Shown: piece by piece, positions 5,045 through 12,032 of the stretch
How positions within the stretch are numbered: position 1 is the stretch's first letter
Layout of the letters: the number at the start of each line of letters is the position of its first letter
Assembly: GCA_947471245.1 (NCBI GenBank)
Contig: CANIXM010000023.1
Coordinates: 1-12,032, forward strand
DNA from: Paludibacteraceae bacterium
GTDB lineage: Bacteria > Bacteroidota > Bacteroidia > Bacteroidales > Paludibacteraceae
Direction: 5' to 3'
Length of the DNA stretch: 12,032 nucleotides
Position numbers and translations under genes: made by a program
Notes under the pieces: generated by a model
Told to the model about the DNA's origin: nothing
Databases searched by the model: none
The model's input: the letters and a program-made list of their open reading frames with translations, nothing else

Positions 5045-8000
5045 TTATTTCTCCACCACATTCTCAAAATCTTTCCATAAATTAGCATTATTATACGCTT
5101 CTTTTGAGCCTGATGGCAGGTGTAATTTACAAGTTTTCTTGACGCTTCGCGGAATAATACTTGATTTGATGGACACACATGGAGGAATGCTGTTCTGAAC
5201 TGTTATGTTTTTGAGTCCCACACACCCCGAAAATGCTTCATTGCCTATCGTTTTTAGTGATTTGGACAATGTCAATCCTGTTAGTTTTATACATTCCGAA
5301 AACGCATTGTCTCCGATAATTTGAACCGAATCGGCAATTGTCAATTCACCTGTTTTTGCTTTAGGACATTCCAGTAGTGTAGTCATTTCTTTGTTGTACA
5401 AAACGCCATTTTGACTTGCAAAGTTCGAATTGTCTTTGTCAACATTGATTTCATTCAATAGAACACATGATTTGAAAACATTGGTTCCAATGTTATTTAC
5501 CGTATAGGGGATGGTAATACTGGTGAGTCCCACGCAACTAGCAAATGCATTATTCATAATGGCAATAATGGTCGTAGGGATGCTGTATGTGCCCATTTTA
5601 GCTTTCGGAAAATCAATCAGTGCAGTGATAGATTTGTTGAACAGCACCCCATCTTGTGCTGCAAATTTTGGATTGTCTGGATGTACAGTGTAATGTGTCA
5701 ATTTGCTACAGCCTTCGAATGCTCCGTTTTTTATAGCCATCATCGTACTCGGAATGGACAGTGAGCTTAACTCTTTACATCCAGAAAATGCATTTTTTTC
5801 AAAAGTGATTACTTTTTCTGGAATGGTGTACGACCCTGTTTTGGCTGCTGGATAAAGGATGATGTTGGATTGATTTTTATTGAATAATACGCCGTCAAGA
5901 GAAGAAAAGTTGTTGTTTTTTGGATCCACAATGATAGACAGCAGCTGGTTGCAATTAATGAAAGCGTTGGATCGAATCAAATTGATGTTTGGGGTAATGG
6001 TGATGGTGCTTAGTGAGCTGCCACTGAACGCATTATTTCCAATCGATGTGGCAGATGCTGGCAGTATGATGTTTTTTAAATTGCTTTTGCCAGTTATGCC
6101 ATTGTCAAATGCAAATTGAGGTATCTCATTGACTGGATAGGATGCATCAGAGGCAAATGTACCACCTTCGCCATTGTATGCTTTTATGCTGATGCCACTC
6201 AGGTTGATTTCACCAAGTTTGGGCATTGAGTCGCGTAAACACCTAAAATCCCGTGCATCCATTGTTCCGGTGATGGTGAGCTTAGCTAAGGTGTTCATTT
6301 CTTCATCTGACAAGGTGGAAGCAAGAGTACCTGCTACGATATTGATTATTCTTCCATCGGCCACGTTAATAAAGTCTTTCCACAGGCTTGCTGATTTGTA
6401 GGCCTCCACAGCTCCAGATGCAACATATAATTTACAGTTGGTTTTGTTGATTCCAGTGAAAATATTATCAGTAAGTCCAAAATGAATGGGGGTGCTAGGG
6501 TATGCGTAAATAGTAGTCAATGCTCTACATTTAGAGAATGCTTGCATGCCAATAAACTTGACAGAACTAGGTATGCTGATGCTGTTCAGCGACTTACAAC
6601 CTAGAAATGCACAATGGCCGATTCGGGTTACCGAATTAGGTATGGTCACTTTAGACAAATTTGCTGCAAGAAAAAATGCAAAGTCACTAATCTCGGTTAC
6701 ACCGCGCGGGATGATTAGCTCATAGTTTTTTGCTGTAGGGTAGGTGATTAATACGGTTTTAGCTTTGTTGTACAAGATGCCGTCTATGGATGTGTAATGA
6801 CTGTTGTTTTGATCAACAGTGATTTGGGTCAAATGATTACAATTGGTGAAAGCCTGTTCTTCGATGTTTTCTACTAAGGATGAAATATGGATGCTGTCGA
6901 TGCTGTGACATCCGTAAAAAGCTTGGAACTTGATGGTTTTCAATTCACTGCCTAAATGCAGTTCATTCAAATTGACACAGTCTGAAAATGCTTTATTGCC
7001 AATGGTGGTTGTGTGATTGGGCAGGGTGATCTTGGTAATATTTACACAGCGTTTGAAAGCATTGTCACCAATCTTTGAGAGTGAATGGGGTAGGAAGATG
7101 TTGTTTAGTTTGGTGCAGTTAAAGAATGCAGCATTGCCAATGATAGTCAAAGTTTCAGGTAGATTTACCTTTTGCAAATTAGTACACATCGCAAATGCAA
7201 ATTCGCCGATTTCTTCTGTCGTAGTAGGTAAAATGACATTGTACAAAGTGGCTTTTCCTTCATGTCCATTGTAAAACGCATTGTGAGGAATGGTGCTGGC
7301 TGGATAAAATTGTTTTCCATGAACAGTTCCGCTGTCTCCGCTATACGCCACAATGCTGGTGTTGCCAAGGTCAAGGGTCATGATGTTGGGCATGTTGTCA
7401 CGGATTAGTTTCAAGTCACGTGCGTCTATTGTTCCAGTTATCACCAGTTTAGAAACAGCCTGAAGTTCATATACCGTCATTGCATTACGAAGTTCACCAG
7501 CTTTGATGGTGATTTTCTTTTCGTCAGATAGGTGGGTGAATTCTTTCCATTGGTTGGCATTTTTGAAATTTCGGTCAGCACCAATTGGTACTTGTAGTGA
7601 AATGGCTCCTTTGTCTGTACTGATAAATACGTCGCTGCCAAGACCAGGCGGGTTGGCATTATGTAGGATGATTTCTGCAAGTTTAGCACAGTTTTGGAAA
7701 GCATGGCTCCCTATGTAGTTCACCGATTTAGGCAGGGTGATGCCTGTCAGTTGGTCGCAGTCTGCAAAAGCATATTCCTCTATCTTACTAATGCCATCTG
7801 GCACGCTATAATTGCCAGTTGGGATGGAAATGTAAGCCACTATGGTGGTGTAGTTTTTATTGAACAGCACACCATCTTTGTAGGCAAAGTGTGTGTTGTC
7901 TTCATCCACTGTTAGTTGCAAAAGGTTTTTGCATTTAGTAAATGCCTGGTTTCCAATGTTTGCTATGTTTTTAGGAATGGTCAATGCATGTAAATCTTCA

Positions 8001-11000
8001 CATTCGGCGAACGCATTGGCGCCTATGGTGGTGATAGACTTGGGTAAGTTGATGTAGGTCAGGTGACTACAATGAGAGAAGGCCGAATTTCCTATTCCAC
8101 TAGCGGTGTTGGGCAATGTGATGCTTAATAGTGTTTTATTAGGAGTGTTGCTGTTGTAGAATGTATAAGCTGGTATTGTGTTGGATGGATAATTGGCATG
8201 TCCAGGAGCGGTACCTTGTCCGCCATCATACGAGATGATTTTGACATCGCTCAGATCCACACTTTCCAATCGTGGCATCAAGTCACGTAGTGTTTTGAAA
8301 TCACGTGCGTCCATTGTTCCACTGATGGTCAGTTTGGAAATGTTCGCTTGTTCCTCAGGGGTGCATGCTGTTTGTAATCCGCCAGCTTTGATACTTATTT
8401 TTCGTAGATCATTGATGTTTGCAAAATCTTGCCATGTGGGTGATGTTTTGTAGGCTGCCGTACATCCTGTAGGAACATTGAGCATGCAGTTCTTCTTATT
8501 CACATTGTGGAAAATATTGCTATTGGCACCGAATAAAATGGGCTGAGGTGTACCTATGTAAATTGAATTGAGGTTTTTGCAATTTACAAATGCTTGATTG
8601 CCAATTGTTTTTACAGATTTGGGTATGGATATAGCGGTTAGCTCACTACAGTCGGCAAATGCCAATTCGGAGATGGTGGTTACAGAGTCGGGTATTTGAT
8701 AGCTGCCATCTTTGCCTGCGGGAAATTGTATCAGGTTTGTTTTGTTCTTATTGAGCAATACACCATCTGATGATGAATAGAAAGGATTGTCATTCTCCAC
8801 AGTTATTTTGGTCAATTTCTTACATTTTTCGAATGCAAAATTTCCGATACTGGTAAGTGTCTTGGGTATTGATACGGTAGATAGTTTAATGCAATTGGCA
8901 AAGGCCCTTTCGCCGATGTTTCTCAGGTTTTTTGAAAATTTGATGTTTGTCAGTTTGCTTGCTCCAGCAAAGGCAAATTCAGCGACTGTATTGACTGAGT
9001 CTGGTATGGTGTAGTTTCCCGCCTTACCTTGTGGATATAAAATAAGGGTTCTGCTGTTTTTTGAAAATAGCACACCATCTTTCACATGGTAGTTTTGGTT
9101 ACCATTTTTGATGGAAAAGTCTGTCAGGTTGTTGCATCCGTCAAAGGCTTGAGATTTGATGTGAGCTATGCGCGAACCTATTGTAAACTTCAATAATCCA
9201 GTGCATTGGGTGAATGCATTAGCGCCAATACTTACAGTAGAGTCGGGTAGCAAGATGGTTTTAATGCAGGCTTTACCCGCATTGCCATCAAAAAAAGCAA
9301 ATTGAGGAATTTCGTATGCTGAATAAGATGCGTTGCCAAAATAAGTTCCGCCATCGCCACTATATGCCTTAATACTTGTTTCGCTAATGTCGAGAATGCT
9401 CAGTTTGGGGAGTTCATCTCTGATGGTCTTAAAGTCACGAGCATCTATTTTACCAATGACGGTGAGTTTCGTCAACTCAGCCATTTCCTCAGCTTTCAGT
9501 TGAGCCTTCAAAGTTCCTGCTGTAGGTACGTTGACTGTAAGTCCGTCCACAAAATTTGTAAAATCTTGCCATTGGTACGTTTTTTTATATGTTTCTATGC
9601 TACCAGCTGGCACCTGTATGGCACAGGTGTTTTTGTTGACATTGTAAAACACATTTTGAGTGGCGCGAAGTGAAATGGGAGGGTTGGGGTTGGCAACGAT
9701 AAGTGCTAGCTCGTGACAGTTGTAGAATGCTTGAGATCCTATAGAAGTTACTGATTTTGGAATGCTTACACTTAGCAAACTTTCACAGCCATAAAATGCA
9801 TTTTCTTCAATGCTTATTACTTGTTCTGGAATGTTGTAATTTCCAATTTTTGACTCAGGAAACTTTATCAGTGCGTAAGGATTTAGTGAAAACAACACAC
9901 CATCTTTGGATATGAAATTTACATTGTCCGATTTTACAGTGATATCCACTAAACTAGGGCAGGCACTAATGGCATTTTTTTCGATGTTCTCCACGCTTTT
10001 AGCTATGGTGATGCTCACCAGATTGGTGCATCCATTCAGCGAGTGTGTGTCAAGTTTCAATACGCCAGCAGGCACTTCAAATGAACCTTGTTTGGCTTGA
10101 GGATATTTTATCAGCACGGTTTTGTATTTGTCATACAGCACACCGTTTTCAGAACTATACAGCCCGTTTTCTGCATCTACATTGAAAGCTGTAATGCCAA
10201 TACATCCGTCAAACACATTTTTTCCAATATAGCTCGTTGCCAAAGGAATGGATATGCTGGTCAGTGCCTTGCATCCGCTCAAGGCTTCTTCTTCGATGGA
10301 GCGCAGCGCAGTGGGTAGCTTGATGGAAGTACATGCAGTGCAATTGGTAAAAGCCCTTCGGCCTATTACAGTCACGCTATTGGGCAAAGATACTGCTGTA
10401 AGACTTATTTTTCCATTCATTCCATTGCAAAATGCATCAGGTGGAATGGCATTGGCAGGGTAGGAGTGTGATGTGGCAAGTGTGCCATTGCTACCATCAT
10501 AGGCTGTAATGCTAACGCCAGAAAGATCAATGATGGCTAGTTCTGGCATGGCATCACGCATGGTTTTGAAATCGCGCGCATCGATGGTGCCACTTAACGT
10601 CAGTTTGGTAATGGTGGACATGTCTTCGGCAGCTAATGCTTTGCTAAGTCCACCAGCAGCTACTTGTGTGGCTTTATTGTCCAATATGCTATTGAAATCT
10701 GACCATTGTGGTGACTCTCTGTACAATTCGGCCGTACCACTAGGCACATGCAGTATACAGGCATCTTTGTTGACGTTGAAAAAAACACTTGTGCTAGCCT
10801 TTAGGGCAATGGGTGTAGTGGCATTGGCATGGATGGTGGTGAGTGACGTGCAGTTGTAAAATGCCTGTGTTTCAATGTTTCTAACGGAGCTAGGGATTAC
10901 AATGCTGGTGAGCCCTGTGGCTTGAGAGAAAGCATAATTGGCAATAGTATTGACTGTGTTGGGAATGATGAATTCACCTTTTTTGCCTTCGGGATGTTTG

Positions 11001-11644
11001 ATTAGGATGCTTTGATCTTTGTTGAAAAGCACTCCTTGGTAATCCGAAAATGCTTTGTTTTGAGGATCAACATTGAACGATGTCAATGACGAACAGCCCG
11101 AAAAAGAGTATTTCGTGATTAACTCCACACTGGCTGGGATGTTGATGTTGGTCAGTTTGGCGCATGAGTTGAATGCATAATCTTTAATTTCTACCACTGC
11201 AACTGGAAGATTGGCCAGTTCCAAATTGGCACATCGATTGAATGAAAATTCGCCAATAGCAGTGATGCTTGCAGGCAGGAAAATTTTCTTTAAGCTCGAT
11301 TTCCCTTCGTAGGTAGAGCGGTTGAAAAATGCATATTGTGGTATTTCGTTGGCTAAATAGGATGTAGAACTGTGCGTACCTTCACTACCTTGAAAAGCAG
11401 CTACACTGACAGTGGTCATGTCTATAGCCATCAGTTTGGGCAGTTCGTCTCGCATGCATTTGAAGTCGCGTGCATCTATTATACCACTGATGGTGAGATT
11501 GGTGATGGTGGCTTTTTCGGTGGGTGTTAGTGATTTGCAAAGTTCACCTGGTACGTCAATATGTATCACTTTTGCTACTTGACCATAGCAAAACAGCATC
11601 CAATTTGCAAATACCAACAACAGTGCAAGCTTTCTAATCATCAT
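5045..11644 (-). CDS. Giant secreted BspA-type leucine-rich-repeat protein, six tandem modules
   Basis: A 2199-residue protein with an N-terminal signal peptide (1-22) and then nothing but repeats. I count 41 BspA/Treponema-type (LRR_5) units of the pattern L-x-x-I-x-I-P-x-S-V-x-x-I-G-x-x-A-F-x-x-C, grouped in six modules (residues 25-327, 328-701, 702-1082, 1083-1377, 1378-1766, 1767-2199). Each module opens with a cap containing a T-x-DARDFK-x-x-RD-x-MP-x-L-like motif, then AY-x-G-x-x-GT and Y-x-x-x-x-IP. Each closes with a VP-x-G...Y....W-x-DF cap. Ten repeats are extended by a DGVLFNK...LI-x-YP-x-x-K-x-G insert. Family members are known as surface adhesins or binding proteins; the ligand here is unknown. 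No Type IX sorting domain, membrane helix or enzyme domain follows the last cap. The start is one of two adjacent ATGs (11644 or 11641). A promoter box is at 11665-11672. Confidence 0.92.
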   Translation of the reverse strand: MMIRKLALLLVFANWMLFCYGQVAKVIHIDVPGELCKSLTPTEKATITNLTISGIIDARDFKCMRDELPKLMAIDMTTVSVAAFQGSEGTHSSTSYLANEIPQYAFFNRSTYEGKSSLKKIFLPASITAIGEFSFNRCANLELANLPVAVVEIKDYAFNSCAKLTNINIPASVELITKYSFSGCSSLTSFNVDPQNKAFSDYQGVLFNKDQSILIKHPEGKKGEFIIPNTVNTIANYAFSQATGLTSIVIPSSVRNIETQAFYNCTSLTTIHANATTPIALKASTSVFFNVNKDACILHVPSGTAELYRESPQWSDFNSILDNKATQVAAGGLSKALAAEDMSTITKLTLSGTIDARDFKTMRDAMPELAIIDLSGVSITAYDGSNGTLATSHSYPANAIPPDAFCNGMNGKISLTAVSLPNSVTVIGRRAFTNCTACTSIKLPTALRSIEEEALSGCKALTSISIPLATSYIGKNVFDGCIGITAFNVDAENGLYSSENGVLYDKYKTVLIKYPQAKQGSFEVPAGVLKLDTHSLNGCTNLVSITIAKSVENIEKNAISACPSLVDITVKSDNVNFISKDGVLFSLNPYALIKFPESKIGNYNIPEQVISIEENAFYGCESLLSVSIPKSVTSIGSQAFYNCHELALIVANPNPPISLRATQNVFYNVNKNTCAIQVPAGSIETYKKTYQWQDFTNFVDGLTVNVPTAGTLKAQLKAEEMAELTKLTVIGKIDARDFKTIRDELPKLSILDISETSIKAYSGDGGTYFGNASYSAYEIPQFAFFDGNAGKACIKTILLPDSTVSIGANAFTQCTGLLKFTIGSRIAHIKSQAFDGCNNLTDFSIKNGNQNYHVKDGVLFSKNSRTLILYPQGKAGNYTIPDSVNTVAEFAFAGASKLTNIKFSKNLRNIGERAFANCIKLSTVSIPKTLTSIGNFAFEKCKKLTKITVENDNPFYSSSDGVLLNKNKTNLIQFPAGKDGSYQIPDSVTTISELAFADCSELTAISIPKSVKTIGNQAFVNCKNLNSIYIGTPQPILFGANSNIFHNVNKKNCMLNVPTGCTAAYKTSPTWQDFANINDLRKISIKAGGLQTACTPEEQANISKLTISGTMDARDFKTLRDLMPRLESVDLSDVKIISYDGGQGTAPGHANYPSNTIPAYTFYNSNTPNKTLLSITLPNTASGIGNSAFSHCSHLTYINLPKSITTIGANAFAECEDLHALTIPKNIANIGNQAFTKCKNLLQLTVDEDNTHFAYKDGVLFNKNYTTIVAYISIPTGNYSVPDGISKIEEYAFADCDQLTGITLPKSVNYIGSHAFQNCAKLAEIILHNANPPGLGSDVFISTDKGAISLQVPIGADRNFKNANQWKEFTHLSDEKKITIKAGELRNAMTVYELQAVSKLVITGTIDARDLKLIRDNMPNIMTLDLGNTSIVAYSGDSGTVHGKQFYPASTIPHNAFYNGHEGKATLYNVILPTTTEEIGEFAFAMCTNLQKVNLPETLTIIGNAAFFNCTKLNNIFLPHSLSKIGDNAFKRCVNITKITLPNHTTTIGNKAFSDCVNLNELHLGSELKTIKFQAFYGCHSIDSIHISSLVENIEEQAFTNCNHLTQITVDQNNSHYTSIDGILYNKAKTVLITYPTAKNYELIIPRGVTEISDFAFFLAANLSKVTIPNSVTRIGHCAFLGCKSLNSISIPSSVKFIGMQAFSKCRALTTIYAYPSTPIHFGLTDNIFTGINKTNCKLYVASGAVEAYKSASLWKDFINVADGRIINIVAGTLASTLSDEEMNTLAKLTITGTMDARDFRCLRDSMPKLGEINLSGISIKAYNGEGGTFASDASYPVNEIPQFAFDNGITGKSNLKNIILPASATSIGNNAFSGSSLSTITITPNINLIRSNAFINCNQLLSIIVDPKNNNFSSLDGVLFNKNQSNIILYPAAKTGSYTIPEKVITFEKNAFSGCKELSSLSIPSTMMAIKNGAFEGCSKLTHYTVHPDNPKFAAQDGVLFNKSITALIDFPKAKMGTYSIPTTIIAIMNNAFASCVGLTSITIPYTVNNIGTNVFKSCVLLNEINVDKDNSNFASQNGVLYNKEMTTLLECPKAKTGELTIADSVQIIGDNAFSECIKLTGLTLSKSLKTIGNEAFSGCVGLKNITVQNSIPPCVSIKSSIIPRSVKKTCKLHLPSGSKEAYNNANLWKDFENVVEK
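5048..6346 (-). repeat. LRR module 6 (residues 1767-2199)
   Basis: The cap motif begins at D1796 (DARDFRCLRDSMPKL). It has eight LRR_5 units and three DGVL-type inserts, the most of any module. It closes with NLWKDFENVVEK, which is also the end of the protein. Confidence 0.8.
6347..7513 (-). repeat. LRR module 5 (residues 1378-1766)
   Basis: The cap motif begins at D1407 (DARDLKLIRDNMPNI). It has nine LRR_5 units, the most of any module, including an unbroken run of six standard ones before the single insert (DGILYNK). The closing cap is SLWKDF. Confidence 0.8.
7514..8398 (-). repeat. LRR module 4 (residues 1083-1377)
   Basis: The cap motif begins at D1112 (DARDFKTLRDLMPRL). It has five LRR_5 units and one DGVL insert, whose tail departs from the usual YPxxKxG (AYISIPTG). 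The closing cap is NQWKEF. This is the shortest module. Confidence 0.8.
8399..9541 (-). repeat. LRR module 3 (residues 702-1082)
   Basis: The cap motif begins at D734 (DARDFKTIRDELPKL). It has seven LRR_5 units, two DGVL-type inserts and a closing cap PTWQDF. Its length (381) nearly equals that of module 2, with the same unit and insert counts, so these two look the closest in architecture. Confidence 0.8.
9542..10663 (-). repeat. LRR module 2 (residues 328-701)
   Basis: The cap motif begins at D355 (DARDFKTMRDAMPEL). It has seven LRR_5 units, three of them with the usual AF pair changed (EALSGC, HSLNGC, NAISAC), two DGVL-type inserts and a closing cap YQWQDF. Confidence 0.8.
10664..11572 (-). 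repeat. LRR module 1 (residues 25-327)
   Basis: The first and most divergent cap (DARDFKCMRDELPKL, from residue 57; AFQG replaces AYxG). It has five LRR_5 units, one DGVL-type insert (here YQGVLFNK) and a closing cap PQWSDF at 312-317. Confidence 0.8.
11579..11644 (-). other. Signal peptide of the giant LRR protein
   Basis: Residues 1-22 read as a basic start (MMIRK), a hydrophobic core (LALLLVFANWMLF) and a polar end (CYGQ). This fits Sec export with signal peptidase I cleavage near Gly21-Gln22. Cys19 follows Phe18, so the lipobox rule (small residue before Cys) is not met and lipidation is unlikely. Confidence 0.8.
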
Positions 11645-11664
11645 TCAGTATGAGAAAATTCTAT

Positions 11665-11672
11665 CAAAAGTA
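11665..11672 (-). promoter_or_regulatory. Candidate -7 box (TACTTTTG) for the giant LRR gene
   Basis: Minus-strand 11672-11665 reads TACTTTTG, an exact TAnnTTTG match 20 bases before the first ATG, giving a leader of about 15 bases. The -33 position shows no TTTG. The motif ATAAGGGCATTG (11688-11699) sits where the -33 element would be. Confidence 0.45.
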
Positions 11673-11793
11673 CGCATTTATTTGGTTATAAGGGCATTGT
11701 TTATGGACTTTTTTGTGACGTAAATTGTCAATTGATTTTTTACTCTGAATTAGTTATACCTAAAAAAATGACTATGATTTGGCATTAATACTG

Positions 11794-11801
11794 TATCTTT
11801 G
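11794..11801 (+). promoter_or_regulatory. Candidate -7 box (TATCTTTG) for the DEAD-box helicase
   Basis: TATCTTTG matches TAnnTTTG exactly and ends only 4 bases before the ATG at 11806. A TTTG at 11778-11781 is too close (12-base spacer) to be a normal -33 box. The position implies a leaderless or near-leaderless message. Confidence 0.5.
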
Positions 11802-11805
11802 TGCT

Positions 11806-12032
11806 ATGAACGAAATGAATCAATTAGTAGATAAGTGCTTAAAAAGCATGGGTGTAGATGCACTAAACGACATGCAAAATGCAGCCATCGAGGCTTGTAG
11901 TGAACACCGTGACTTGATATTGCTTTCACCTACTGGTTCGGGAAAAACTCTGGCATACCTACTTCCAATATTGATGAATTTGAAGGCGGACTGTACTGGT
12001 GTGCAAGCTCTGATTATTGCTCCTTCGCGTGA
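11806..12032 (+). CDS. DEAD-box RNA helicase, N-terminus only
   Basis: The frame from ATG 11806 stays open for 75 codons to the right edge. Early residues give the Q motif region (DMQNAAIEA, 22-30), then motif I / Walker A SPTGSGKT (41-48) for ATP binding, and the start of motif Ia (APSR, 72-75). This is the first half of a RecA-like helicase domain of the DEAD/DEAH family, ATP-driven enzymes that unwind or remodel nucleic acid. The DEAD motif and later motifs lie outside the window, so the subfamily is open; RNA helicase is the usual role for this layout, though a RecQ-like or other SF2 protein is not excluded. It is divergent from the giant LRR gene, and a -7 box lies right before the start. 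An alternative in-frame ATG is at 11815. Confidence 0.88.
   Translation, partial: MNEMNQLVDKCLKSMGVDALNDMQNAAIEACSEHRDLILLSPTGSGKTLAYLLPILMNLKADCTGVQALIIAPSR

Noticed and set aside
7165..7704. Two minus-strand open frames of 69 and 75 codons (7165-7374, 7477-7704).
   Set aside because: They lie inside the giant LRR gene in another frame of the same strand; their sequences have no recognisable domain and follow from the repetitive parent sequence.
5045..11644. Regular repeats as a CRISPR array or DNA satellite.
   Set aside because: The periodicity is at protein level within one open frame of 2199 codons; the DNA copies are diverged and match LRR_5 repeats.
11579..11644. Lipoprotein signal in the giant LRR protein (MLFC around Cys19).
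   Set aside because: Phe precedes the cysteine, whereas a lipobox needs Gly, Ala or Ser there.

Overview
The window looks like a chromosome segment from a Bacteroidota bacterium, most likely of the order Bacteroidales; the genus is not resolved. Reasons: several spacers carry the TAnnTTTG -7 promoter box typical of this phylum; the DNA is AT-rich with A-rich leaders rather than strong Shine-Dalgarno sites; and it holds a BspA-type giant leucine-rich-repeat protein and a zinc-ribbon N-terminus of the sort found beside Bacteroidota integrases.

Layout. Positions 1-139 (minus) hold the first 46 codons of a zinc-ribbon protein, probably a mobile-element excisionase or regulator, with a palindromic candidate operator over its promoter. 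A terminator at 333-363 separates it from a compact minus-strand housekeeping operon: a short FolK-like protein, a uridine-phosphorylase-type nucleoside phosphorylase and the tRNA-modifying GTPase MnmE (3097 down to 408). Upstream, behind a strong hairpin, lies an ECF sigma factor (3253-3759) with a long leader. A 408-base spacer without genes follows, then lipoyl synthase LipA (4168-5010).

More than half of the window (5045-11644, minus) is one gene for a 2199-residue secreted protein built of six large tandem modules. Each module has a conserved N-terminal cap, 5-9 BspA-type repeats and a C-terminal cap. It ends 34 bases before lipA with no visible terminator between them. Divergent from it, after a 161-base spacer with promoter boxes on both strands, a DEAD-box helicase begins at 11806 and runs off the right edge.

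The housekeeping genes (tRNA wobble modification, nucleoside salvage, possible folate synthesis, lipoylation, RNA remodelling) are ordinary. The unusual parts are the giant modular surface-type protein, which lacks a recognisable sorting or anchoring domain, and the left edge, which may be the end of an integrated element. I did not find a clear new multi-gene system.
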